Assembly: GCA_025359065.1 (NCBI GenBank)
Contig: JANYHM010000007.1
Span: forward strand, 28,380-92,379
DNA from: Synechococcales cyanobacterium GL140_1_metabinner_5_sub
GTDB taxonomy: Bacteria > Cyanobacteriota > Cyanobacteriia > Cyanobacteriales > Chamaesiphonaceae
Direction of reading: 5' to 3'
DNA length: 64,000 nt
A program made the translations under genes and the position numbers. The notes beneath the pieces were generated by a model. That model was not told the origin of the DNA. It worked only from the letters and a program-made list of their open reading frames with translations, and did no database searches. This document shows, piece by piece, positions 38,568 to 47,270 of the stretch; positions within the stretch are counted from its first letter, which is position 1; each line of letters opens with the position of its first letter.

Positions 38568-39976
38568 TAGCGGGTATTTTTCATCGCATCACCCTGGCGA
38601 GTACGATCGCGCAGTTTGATGTTGACGTTGATGCTCATGCCGTTTTGGAGCTGGATATCTTTGCCCTTTAAGCTGATGACCTGTTTATCCAGTCTAATTT
38701 TGGCTGGGAAGCGATAGAACTGATAAGCTTGATCTGGCGGCAGTACATCAGAACCAATCCATTCTAGAGTGCCTTTCACATCGCCAAACTCACTGAAGTT
38801 AAAAGAGTCAATTCGCACATCTACTTTTAACGGCTCTCCGGTCTGCTTCGCTTCTTCAAACCGCGATGTCACAAAACCAATATCTTCTTTGGTGATATAG
38901 ATTTTGGCGACCAGATCATTATCTGGAACAATTAGGACGATCGCATCAGGGGAATTGCTGTTGACCAAGCCTTCGTTAAAAGCTTTTAGCTCAAACACCG
39001 TGCCATCGGCAGGAGAGCGAATTTCTTGATACTTCAGGTTTTGGCTGGCCTGGGTGAGTTGACTGCCCAGTTCGGTGATTTTCTTTTCGTTCTCAATAAT
39101 TAGTTTGTTGATTTGGCTATCGATTTCAGCAATCCGTTTGTCGTTTTCGGAAATGCGGGCATATATCTCTTTTTGTTTGCCTACGACAAATTGGCTCAGA
39201 TTGACTGGACGCTGCCGAGAACTGAGCTGTAGTCTAGCTAACTCTTCATCTAACTGAGCTATTGTGGAGGTGCGTTGAGCAATTAATTGCTCTTGTTCTT
39301 GAATCCGTTGCCGCTGATTTTGAGCTGTGGTGCTTTTGGCTGAGATCAAACGCTGTTTTTCAAGATTTAGGCGATGGAGTTCTTGTTTTTGCTGCTGTAG
39401 CTCACTCACAATGGAATCTACTTGTTGTTTTTGGCGATTGAACTGTACCCGAGAAATGGCACCTTGAGAAACTGCTGGCTCCAAATCTGCCAAAATCGCC
39501 TGATTTTTTTTGAGCGCCTGTTCACCAGCAGTAATTCTGGCCTGAGTCTGTTTCAATTGTTGATTTTCAGCGGCTAGGGCGTTGCGACTTCTGGTCAAAG
39601 CCAATACTTTTGGCTTGATAGTACTAGTAGGGGCAGTTTTAGCGGCACCAGGACTTAGCTGACTGCGATAAAAACGATTTTCTTCTTCCAGAGCGGCCTT
39701 AGTACTAGCCAAAGAACTGAGTTGTGATTTTGGCACTGTGGATTCTAGCTGTACTAACAAGTCACCGGCCTTGACCTTATCACCGTCTTTGACGAATACT
39801 TTCTTGACCACTCCACTGATCGACGCTCGCACCTTTTTCACATTGTTAACTGATTCTAGCTTGCCTTGGGCAGACACCTTAATGAATTCATCTCTACTAG
39901 GACTAGTCATCAAGATAGTGGTAGAGCTAAATGCTGCGGCGATCGTCAAGACTTTTCCTAAAAACAATCTAGTCAC
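38567..39976 (-). CDS. HlyD-like coiled-coil protein with a swapped-in signal peptide (chimera)
   Basis: 469 residues from GTG 39976 (TAGGAGA upstream). From about residue 35 it is a close copy of the HlyD at 40209-42083: SGVVKKVFVKDGDKVKAGDL lipoyl half, coiled coil, then LKYQEIRSPADGTVFELKAF and the beta-barrel. Differences: the membrane anchor is missing; residues 1-~30 are instead the DUF2808-type signal peptide (TRLFLGKVLTIAAAF, TSPSR); about 90 residues of coiled coil are deleted; and VMSIFTDQF near the end is gone. It could be a soluble periplasmic adaptor fragment or non-functional. The frame is fully open. Confidence 0.85.
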   Translation of the reverse strand: MTRLFLGKVLTIAAAFSSTTILMTSPSRDEFIKVSAQGKLESVNNVKKVRASISGVVKKVFVKDGDKVKAGDLLVQLESTVPKSQLSSLASTKAALEEENRFYRSQLSPGAAKTAPTSTIKPKVLALTRSRNALAAENQQLKQTQARITAGEQALKKNQAILADLEPAVSQGAISRVQFNRQKQQVDSIVSELQQQKQELHRLNLEKQRLISAKSTTAQNQRQRIQEQEQLIAQRTSTIAQLDEELARLQLSSRQRPVNLSQFVVGKQKEIYARISENDKRIAEIDSQINKLIIENEKKITELGSQLTQASQNLKYQEIRSPADGTVFELKAFNEGLVNSNSPDAIVLIVPDNDLVAKIYITKEDIGFVTSRFEEAKQTGEPLKVDVRIDSFNFSEFGDVKGTLEWIGSDVLPPDQAYQFYRFPAKIRLDKQVISLKGKDIQLQNGMSINVNIKLRDRTRQGDAMKNTR

Positions 39977-40041
39977 GTTATTCTCCTAGAATAAATTATT
40001 AAAATTTGCCATCTAGAATCTAGCACATGGATTTATCAACC

Positions 40042-40209
40042 TTACCTATAAACTGGGCTGTTGTCACTGTCTAGTTGAGTAATGTCTGGAAAGTCGGCTA
40101 AGACATCAATCCGGATTTTTTGCCACACCGCTAAAGCCAATATTTGCACTAGCTCTGTGGCATCTTCACTGACCACTGTGGCTCCGATTAAAAAGCCCAG
40201 GTATGCCAT
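40042..40209 (-). CDS. 55-codon fusion ORF: yqgF start joined to flavoprotein 3' fragment
   Basis: ATG 40209 overlaps the HlyD stop as TAATG, exactly as at 38567. It begins MAYLGF (compare MTYLGF of the YqgF-like gene), then continues as LIGATVVSEDATELVQIL and LAVWQKIRIDVLADFP, the C-terminal domain of the flavoprotein at 36563-38155. It then loses ~30 bp of homology, shifts frame and ends. It is a deletion relic that happens to keep an open frame and a coupled start, so a 55-residue peptide could still be made. Confidence 0.6.
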   Translation of the reverse strand: MAYLGFLIGATVVSEDATELVQILALAVWQKIRIDVLADFPDITQLDSDNSPVYR

Positions 40210-42083
40210 TAGCGAGTATTTTTCAGCGCATCACCCTGGCGAGTAAACTGATCGGTAAAGATACTCATCACCGTCCGATCGCGCAGTTTGATGTTGGCAT
40301 TGATACTCATACCGTTTTCCAGCTTGATGTCTTTGGTATTGACAGTCATCGCCTGTTTATCCAATTTAATTTTGGCTGGAAAGCGATAAAACTGATTGGC
40401 TTGATCTGGGGGCAAAACATCAGAGCCAATCCATTCTAGGGTGCCTTTAATATCGCCAAACTCACTGAAGTTAAACGAATCAATACGGACATCAACTTTC
40501 AATGGCTTTCCTGTTTGTTGAGCTTCTGCAAACCGAGATGTCACAAAACCAATGTCTTTGTTGGTGATATAGATTTTGGCTACCAGATTGTTATCTGGAA
40601 CGATTTGGACGATCGAATCAGGAGAATTGCTGTTGACCAAGCCTTCGTTAAAAGCTTTTAGCTCAAACACGGTGCCATCGGCAGGAGAGCGAATTTCTTG
40701 ATACTTCAGGTTCTGAGTAGCTTGAGTAAGCTGGCTACCTAACTCAGTGATTTTCTTTTCGTTCTCAACAATGACTTTGTTGATTTGACTATCGATTTCG
40801 GCAATCCGCTTGTCATTGTCAGAAGTACGAGCATAGAGATCTTTTTGGTTGCCTGCCACATTCTGACTAAGCTTTGCTTTGCTTTGCCCCGCACTGAGCT
40901 GTAATCTCACGATCTCTTCATCGAGCTGAGCGATTTCAGAGGTGCGCTGGTTGATTAATTGCTGTTGCTCTTGAATACGCTGCTGCTGATTTTGGACTTC
41001 GATGCGGCTAGATGACAGCAATCGACGTTTTTCTTCTTCTAAACGGCCTTTTTCCTGGATTTGCTGCTCTAATTCACTTACCCGGGTATTTACTTCTTGT
41101 TCTTGGCGAGATACCTGAACACGGGCAACGGCACCTTCTCTAGCTGCTGGCCCCAAATCTTTCAAAATAGCTGCATTACTACGAACAGCTTGTTGAGCCG
41201 CAATCAGGCGAGCTTGGTTTTGACCCAACTGTCGATCGACTTGAGTTAATTCTGAAACCAGCCGAGAGCGCCCACTGTCCATTCCAGATTTCAGGCTAGA
41301 GATGTTGTCTTTATAACCGCTAATTTGGTTCAGAAGACCTTGACGACGTACCCGGTTCTCGCTCTTTTGCTTTTCGACCTGACCTACTTCAAATTGCCCC
41401 GCAGCTAAGCGAGTATTTAACTCAGCAATATTAGTGCGCAGTCGCCCTTGTTGTTCTGGAGTCAGAGTGCCACCGTTAGCGCCAGCCAATTCTGTGCGGA
41501 AGAGCTGATTTTCAGCAGCTAAGGCATTGCGGCTTCTGGTTAAAGCCAAAACTTCTGGCTTGATATTAGCTGTGGGTGCAGCTTTAGCAGCACCGGGATT
41601 GAGCTGACTGCGATAAAACCGATTTTCTTCTTCGAGAGCCGCTTTAGTACTAGCCAAAGAACTAAGCTGAGATTCTGGCACAGTGGATTCTAACTGCACC
41701 AACAAGTCACCTGCTTTAACCTTGTCGCCATTTTTGACAAATACTTTCTTCACTACTCCGCTGATGGGAGCTTGAACTTTCTTCACATCGCTGACTGGCT
41801 CTAGCTTGCCTTGGGCGGGCACAGCTTCTTCGATGCGGGCAAAACAAGCCCAAGTTACCAAGGCGGCTGTAATCCCCATAATGCCCCAGACGATCGCCCG
41901 TGACCAAACTTGAGACTGTTGAAACACCACCGATTGGCCAAAATTAGTGGCCGTAAACAAGCTGCTTTCATCCCGGTTGGCCAAATTGGCATTAGGTCTG
42001 ACCGGGCGAAGTTCGGCTGGCTCAACCTTGGCTAGTTGGCCGCTAGCAGGCTGCCGATCTTCAATATTCTTGCTGCTGTCCAT
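40209..42083 (-). CDS. HlyD-family membrane fusion protein of type I secretion
   Basis: 624 residues. A cytoplasmic N-terminus, one membrane helix (IVWGIMGITAALVTWACF, ~60-82), split lipoyl domain (KVQAPISGVVKKVFVKNGD and LKYQEIRSPADGTVFELKAF), long coiled coil (~150-460) and a C-terminal beta-barrel with FNFSEFGDIKGTLEWIGSDV. It links the HlyB-like ABC exporter at 42133 to a TolC-type outer membrane channel. The gene lies 49 bp after the exporter gene. It is the parent-like copy of the chimera at 38567-39976. Synechocystis sll1180/sll1181 are a comparable pair. Confidence 0.92.
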   Translation of the reverse strand: MDSSKNIEDRQPASGQLAKVEPAELRPVRPNANLANRDESSLFTATNFGQSVVFQQSQVWSRAIVWGIMGITAALVTWACFARIEEAVPAQGKLEPVSDVKKVQAPISGVVKKVFVKNGDKVKAGDLLVQLESTVPESQLSSLASTKAALEEENRFYRSQLNPGAAKAAPTANIKPEVLALTRSRNALAAENQLFRTELAGANGGTLTPEQQGRLRTNIAELNTRLAAGQFEVGQVEKQKSENRVRRQGLLNQISGYKDNISSLKSGMDSGRSRLVSELTQVDRQLGQNQARLIAAQQAVRSNAAILKDLGPAAREGAVARVQVSRQEQEVNTRVSELEQQIQEKGRLEEEKRRLLSSSRIEVQNQQQRIQEQQQLINQRTSEIAQLDEEIVRLQLSAGQSKAKLSQNVAGNQKDLYARTSDNDKRIAEIDSQINKVIVENEKKITELGSQLTQATQNLKYQEIRSPADGTVFELKAFNEGLVNSNSPDSIVQIVPDNNLVAKIYITNKDIGFVTSRFAEAQQTGKPLKVDVRIDSFNFSEFGDIKGTLEWIGSDVLPPDQANQFYRFPAKIKLDKQAMTVNTKDIKLENGMSINANIKLRDRTVMSIFTDQFTRQGDALKNTR

Positions 42084-42132
42084 TGGTGCTCCTAAAGGTG
42101 ATTAAAAAGGGGTTTGGGGCTGTGAGAAAAAT

Positions 42133-45100
42133 TTAAGCCTGGAACTCTTGCTGTTGATATAGGCAGTAATAGCGGCCCTTTAGCGCCATCAGGTCATTGT
42201 GAGTGCCCTGTTCTACAACTAATCCTTTATCCATCATGACAATAACATCAGCCGATCGGATTGTGCTGAGGCGGTGGGTGATAAAGAACACTGTTCTGCC
42301 CTCAAAAGCCGATGCCAAGTTCACACAAACTTGGCGCTCGCTATCATAGTCTAAAGCACTAGTAGCTTCATCTAAGATTAAGAGCTGGGGATTTTGTAAC
42401 ACGGTGCGAGCGATCGCAATCCGTTGACGTTGACCACCAGACAGAGCCGAACCACGTTCGCCTACTTTGGTATTGTAACCAGAGGGCAGACCCATAATAA
42501 ATTCATGAGCAGCAGCAATCTTGGCGGCTTCAATGATCTGTTCAGAAGTTGCTTCCGGGTTAGTGAGAGCAATGTTTTCTTGAATAGTGCCATTGAATAG
42601 CAAAGTGTCTTGGAGTACAACTCCAACCTGTCGCCGCAGCGAATACAGCTCTACTTTATTGATATCATAGCCATCGATTAATATCCTTCCGCTCTTTGGC
42701 GCATAAAGCCGAGGCACAAGTTTCATCAAAGTACTCTTACCAGATCCACTTAAGCCCACAATGCCCACAAACTGACCAGGTTCAAAAGCTAAATTCACAT
42801 TGTTAAGCTGCAAAGCGGGGCTGCCAGGAAAGCTGAAATTCAGGTTTTCAAACTTCACGGCACCATCGATCGAAGGCAATGGAATATTGTTTAGATCTTC
42901 TTCGGTCACTTCCTGAGGCGTATCGATAATGTCACCTAAGCGCTCTAGAGACAGAGCGGTTTCTTGGAAACTCTGCCAGAGCTGTACCAGACGTAACAAT
43001 GGCTGAGTGGTGTAGCCAGCGATAATTCGGAAGGCGATGAGCTGACCAAGAGTTAGCTTATTATCTAACACTAAATAAGCTCCAACCCACAGCAGCAACA
43101 AACTAGAGAACTTGTTTAAAAAGCCGCTAATCGCCCCCGCATTGGTAGAAGTAGTCGCCGTCTTAAAACCGGCGCTTACATAGCGGGCATAGCGCTGTTG
43201 CCACTGCCAACGGGTGCGCAGCTCAATATTTTGAGCTTTGATAGTTTGAATGCCGCCTACTACTTCTACTAAGTAAGACTGGGTTTCGGCGTTGCGTTCG
43301 GCTTTAACTCGGAGCTGTTTACGGACGATCGGCGATACAATCCAGGTCAAAAGAGCAAAAGCAGGCAGGGTAGCCAGTGCCACCAAGGTCAACAATGGGC
43401 TGTAATACAGCATCACCACAATATAGACTACCGAGAAAATGGCATCTAATACCACCGTCAACGCCGTACCGGTGAGAAACTGGCGAATATTTTCTAGCTC
43501 GTTAATGCGGGTAGCTAGCTCCCCTACCGGGCGTTTTTCGTAGTAGCTCAGAGGCAGCCGCAGCAGGTGATCGATAATCTCGGAACCCAAAGAAAGATCG
43601 ATGCGGTTGGTGGTATCTACAAACAAGTTAGTTCGCAAGGCCGTCAAAATTGCCTCGACGATCGCCATGGCAATTAACAGCGCCCCAAAAGTATTTAGGG
43701 TGGCTGGACTGTTTTGCATCAGCACTTTATCGATAATGAGCTGAGTCATCAGCGGGTTAGCCAAGCCGAACAACTGCACAAACAGCGAGGCTACCAATAC
43801 TTCGATCAGCACCTTGCGATGCTTTTTCACTGCTGGAATAAACCAGCTCAAACCAAATTTTTCAGCGCTGGCAGCTTTGGGTGGCTGAATCAACAGAATT
43901 TCGCCGCTGCTGCCCCACGTATCGCTAAAAGTGGCGGGCTTAAAGCGACGGATGCCTACCGAAGGAATTGCCAGAGTGTATTCTTTTTCGCTAACTTCAT
44001 AAATAATTGCAAAAGAGTCTTCCCACGGAATCAAAATTGGTACAGTCAACTTGCCGATCGAAGAGGTGGGCACCCGCAACATCTGGGCATTCATCCCCTG
44101 CATTTCGGCGATCGCTCCACAGGTTTGCAGCGAGAGGGAGCTGCCGCTGCGCAGTTGGTTGGTTAAAATCCGGTTGATCGTATCTTGCTTAAATGTTAGG
44201 CGGAAGTACTTGGCCAGCATTTTAAAGCAGGCCATAGTGCTGTCATGCACACCACGACCGCTCACAAAAGGCAGTTTACCCCGCGAACCACGTACCGATT
44301 CCACTGGACCAACATCACCCGCGATCGGCTGGTCTGGCGCATAGGGAATGCCTAGGCCGGTAGGGGAAAATGCCGTGGGATTATAAAAAGTGCTGGTCAG
44401 ATCGCCGCTGAGATCTGCTTCTTCTAGAGCGGGCACTCCTACTAACCGAGCGATATCTGGCTTGGCTACGACGATATCTTGGCCAGAATCTTCTTCGCGG
44501 GGGCTAATATTTTTACCAACTTCGTAGCCTGCTATCACTCCACTGCTCACCAGCCAAGTACGGTTGGCATCCAGGTCTTTCATGGGCGATTTGCCCGGTA
44601 CCAAGTTGCGCACAATGGCGATCGGAGCCAGCATTACAGCCAATTCTTTCAGGTCACTGGCACCACAGGCAGACATTAAGGCATCGCTATTGGCTTTTTC
44701 GGCCAGCACTTGACCCAACAAGTCGTAGACTTCGATGAGCTGAGCAGTGTAGACATAAGCTGCTTCTAGCTGGGTGTGCTTAGACACCATCTTTTGGAAA
44801 AAGGCGATCGGAATTTGTAAACAGACCGTATCTACCGAGGCGATCGCGGTTTCGCAAGATTTACCGCGTAAAACACCGGCCCAGCCTACTAATTCTCCGA
44901 TCTCCATCAGACGCAGAGTAATCGGCATTTTGGTCTGAGAGTCGTAGCCCAGCAGTCTGATTTGACCCGTGTAAATCACTGTAATGTGGGCGGGCATTTG
45001 CTCCCGCATCAATACAGTTTGCCCCATGCGATAGCGAACAAACTGTGAATTCTCAGTCAGATCGGCGATCGCCTGGTCTGGTAGCTGGGCAAAAGGTGCA

Positions 45101-45156
45101 GTGGTAGTAAAAAAATCTTGGATTTTTTTAGATTGGGCATTGGCAGTAAAGGTCAT
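42133..45156 (-). CDS. HlyB-like type I secretion ABC exporter with cNMP-binding and inactive C39-like domains
   Basis: 1007 residues. Cyclic nucleotide-binding fold (~15-135: RYRMGQTVLMREQMP, MEIGELVGWAGVLRG), spacer, C39-like domain (~290-430), six-helix membrane domain (~450-720), ATPase domain (Walker A GLSGSGKST ~800, LSGGQRQRIAIAR ~904, LLILDEATSALD ~927). In the C39 domain the catalytic Cys position reads Ser306 (HDST instead of DCG), and the His position reads Ser in WEDSF. It should therefore bind rather than cleave its cargo, as HlyB does. It exports large acidic or RTX-like proteins with the downstream HlyD; the cargo is not identified. Confidence 0.92.
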   Translation of the reverse strand: MTFTANAQSKKIQDFFTTTAPFAQLPDQAIADLTENSQFVRYRMGQTVLMREQMPAHITVIYTGQIRLLGYDSQTKMPITLRLMEIGELVGWAGVLRGKSCETAIASVDTVCLQIPIAFFQKMVSKHTQLEAAYVYTAQLIEVYDLLGQVLAEKANSDALMSACGASDLKELAVMLAPIAIVRNLVPGKSPMKDLDANRTWLVSSGVIAGYEVGKNISPREEDSGQDIVVAKPDIARLVGVPALEEADLSGDLTSTFYNPTAFSPTGLGIPYAPDQPIAGDVGPVESVRGSRGKLPFVSGRGVHDSTMACFKMLAKYFRLTFKQDTINRILTNQLRSGSSLSLQTCGAIAEMQGMNAQMLRVPTSSIGKLTVPILIPWEDSFAIIYEVSEKEYTLAIPSVGIRRFKPATFSDTWGSSGEILLIQPPKAASAEKFGLSWFIPAVKKHRKVLIEVLVASLFVQLFGLANPLMTQLIIDKVLMQNSPATLNTFGALLIAMAIVEAILTALRTNLFVDTTNRIDLSLGSEIIDHLLRLPLSYYEKRPVGELATRINELENIRQFLTGTALTVVLDAIFSVVYIVVMLYYSPLLTLVALATLPAFALLTWIVSPIVRKQLRVKAERNAETQSYLVEVVGGIQTIKAQNIELRTRWQWQQRYARYVSAGFKTATTSTNAGAISGFLNKFSSLLLLWVGAYLVLDNKLTLGQLIAFRIIAGYTTQPLLRLVQLWQSFQETALSLERLGDIIDTPQEVTEEDLNNIPLPSIDGAVKFENLNFSFPGSPALQLNNVNLAFEPGQFVGIVGLSGSGKSTLMKLVPRLYAPKSGRILIDGYDINKVELYSLRRQVGVVLQDTLLFNGTIQENIALTNPEATSEQIIEAAKIAAAHEFIMGLPSGYNTKVGERGSALSGGQRQRIAIARTVLQNPQLLILDEATSALDYDSERQVCVNLASAFEGRTVFFITHRLSTIRSADVIVMMDKGLVVEQGTHNDLMALKGRYYCLYQQQEFQA

Positions 45157-45170
45157 GATAAAAAGTTATT

Positions 45171-45971
45171 TTAAGAAATGATGGGAGATGATTCTGGGCT
45201 TGCCACGGGATTTGAAATTGGGGTATCTTTGTCTTCTGCTACTGGCTCAGCTTTGGTGGCTAGTCCTTTGGCAATTTCTCCCTGAAGCCAGGTCTGGAAC
45301 ATTTCGGCCACTAATTTTTGGCGCATTTGGTCATCAAGCTGACAGGGTATATATTTATCTGGACGCACAATTACAAACCACTGATCGAGCTTGATTGGAG
45401 GGCAGATTTGGCCGGTGGGGTGGCTCGATAATAATTTGCCAATTACCGGGTGTGGGGTGCTGATTTCTACCGGTCCAATCAGTCCGCCGGTTTGAGCTTC
45501 GGCTCCTTCAGAGTAGCGACGGGCTAAATCTTCAAAGCTCTGTTCGCCCTCTAGTAACCGGAAATACAATTCCTGTGCCATCCCTATATCTTTAGTGCGA
45601 ATCAGAGAGTAAATTACTTTATCTAATTGGCCTTTGCGATTCAGAAAATAGGATTCTACTTTAGAACCCCAAGTTTCTTGCTTGAACCTTTCAATTTTGT
45701 GTTGGCGCACCGCAATTTTGTCGAGCTGTACCCGGGTTAAACCCTGGGCTGCCAACCACTCTTGCAGTTGCTCATTAGTTTTAAGCTGCAATCGACCATA
45801 GAAAGTTTTAATCGCCTCGGTGGTTTCGGCCTCATCACAACGAATTTCGACCAAACCTCGATCGATGGCAATTTCTCGCACTAAGTTAGGCAGCATCTGA
45901 TAGGTAATCAGCATATCGCCCAGTTCGGCGGCTGGCACCCGAAAGGATCCGATTTCGACAATCTCTGACAT
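45171..45971 (-). CDS. Parvulin-type (PpiC) peptidyl-prolyl isomerase, cytosolic
   Basis: 266 residues without a signal peptide. N-terminal helical SurA-like part (~1-115), parvulin domain (~120-215: AQELYFRLLEGEQSFEDLARRYSEG is described by its core SFEDLARRYSEG, then GGLIGPVE and WFVIVR), and a Pro/Ser-rich tail. It is 14 bp upstream of the exporter gene, first in the operon. Such isomerase genes recur beside cyanobacterial C39/HlyB exporters. A role in holding cargo for export is an inference. Confidence 0.87.
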   Translation of the reverse strand: MSEIVEIGSFRVPAAELGDMLITYQMLPNLVREIAIDRGLVEIRCDEAETTEAIKTFYGRLQLKTNEQLQEWLAAQGLTRVQLDKIAVRQHKIERFKQETWGSKVESYFLNRKGQLDKVIYSLIRTKDIGMAQELYFRLLEGEQSFEDLARRYSEGAEAQTGGLIGPVEISTPHPVIGKLLSSHPTGQICPPIKLDQWFVIVRPDKYIPCQLDDQMRQKLVAEMFQTWLQGEIAKGLATKAEPVAEDKDTPISNPVASPESSPIIS

Positions 45972-46202
45972 AAAATTCGCACCCCAGATAGCTCGACTCT
46001 ATTGGTCAATTTCTCCGTTCGCATAGCGTTGCAAGAATGCAAATCGCCTAGTTTTTACACCAGTAGGCCAACGGTTGACATCTTATCGATAGACTTCACT
46101 CAACTATTATGCCCATCCGGATAATAGTTTATTATTATCTACCGTTTTCGAGCCGTTAATTAAGCTGAAAAGTACGATATTTGGCGCAGATTTGGGTAAT
46201 AT

Positions 46203-47234
46203 TCAACTCGATACTTTGGCAATAATTAATTGTAATTGTTGCAGTACCCGCCCACTAATCAACAGTTCTTTAGCCTGCGCCATGCCTGTGGCTAGGTTGC
46301 TGGTTGCTCCACAGTGCCATAGATAGAAGCCCCCATTCCAAACCGCTGATTCTAGTAAATCATTAGTTTGTCCTTGTAATAGCTGATCAATCTCAACAAA
46401 AATATTGTCAGTCAAAGGTGGATTGATGTTGCTTACCTCATATTCTTGACGATGCAGCAAGATGCGCTGCAAATTGCTTTCTTTGCCAAAACCGACAATA
46501 ACAGTGCGATCGTGGGGTAAATCGCAGCTTCCTTCTAAACCCTTCACGGTAGTAGTAGCCAATGGAGTGCCACGCATTTCCAAAGCTGCTAAAGCCGTCT
46601 TTTCGGTTGGAGGATGCACATAGCCAAATATTAGATGACTAGCCGCCGTGTAGGGAGTCCAAAGTAGCTCTAGGGTGGCGATCGGCGGACGTTTACCAAT
46701 TTCTTCGCGGTACTGGACTAAGCTTTGAGCTAGAGGAAAATGTTTCGGCGTATAGATAAAGGCCAGGTTGGTGGCGGCAAATACTTTTTGGACTCCGGCG
46801 AGGTCTAAATTGCTCCAATTGATGCCCCAATGTTGCCAAAAATCTACTAAGGGCAGACCATATTTGGTGGGCATTCGATCGCCCCCATGAAAAATCACTG
46901 GTATCTGCATGGCGGCGAGCATTAAACCGGTCAATAACCCCAAAGGTGCGGTGCGCGATCGACCGTCGTAGGGTATGCCAAAAACCCGAGGGGCGATGTC
47001 TCCGATCGGCTGTAAACTGGGGCCAAATTCTGCCCAGCTATCGAGCATCCCGGCCATTTCGATGCCGGTGGGACGACGGATGCGGTGGGCGATTAAAAAG
47101 GCTCCAATTTGGGCGGGGGTAGCCTCTGCTAGCAGCATCTTTTTCATGGCCAAGGCTGCTTCTGATCGGCTGAGGCTTTTGCCAGTATGAGGGCCACTGC
47201 CAATTTTTTTGACTAACTCGCGAAACTCTTCCAT
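46203..47234 (-). CDS. TrpD-like (anthranilate phosphoribosyltransferase family) protein, NirB-type
   Basis: 343 residues with the family's N-terminal helices (SRSEAALAMKKMLLAEATPAQ in part, IAHRIRRPTGIEMAGM) and alpha/beta domain (VIFHGGDRMPTKYG). The PRPP-binding motif GTGGDG is replaced by GIPYDGRS, so anthranilate chemistry is unlikely. Length and its place after an NtcB-like LysR gene fit NirB of Synechococcus, a protein needed for full nitrite reductase activity; I assign that from memory of gene order, so it is tentative. It lies 36 bp after the LysR gene. Confidence 0.7.
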   Translation of the reverse strand: MEEFRELVKKIGSGPHTGKSLSRSEAALAMKKMLLAEATPAQIGAFLIAHRIRRPTGIEMAGMLDSWAEFGPSLQPIGDIAPRVFGIPYDGRSRTAPLGLLTGLMLAAMQIPVIFHGGDRMPTKYGLPLVDFWQHWGINWSNLDLAGVQKVFAATNLAFIYTPKHFPLAQSLVQYREEIGKRPPIATLELLWTPYTAASHLIFGYVHPPTEKTALAALEMRGTPLATTTVKGLEGSCDLPHDRTVIVGFGKESNLQRILLHRQEYEVSNINPPLTDNIFVEIDQLLQGQTNDLLESAVWNGGFYLWHCGATSNLATGMAQAKELLISGRVLQQLQLIIAKVSS

Positions 47235-47270
47235 GATTGGATACTGATGAGGGGATTATTATTATCGGTT

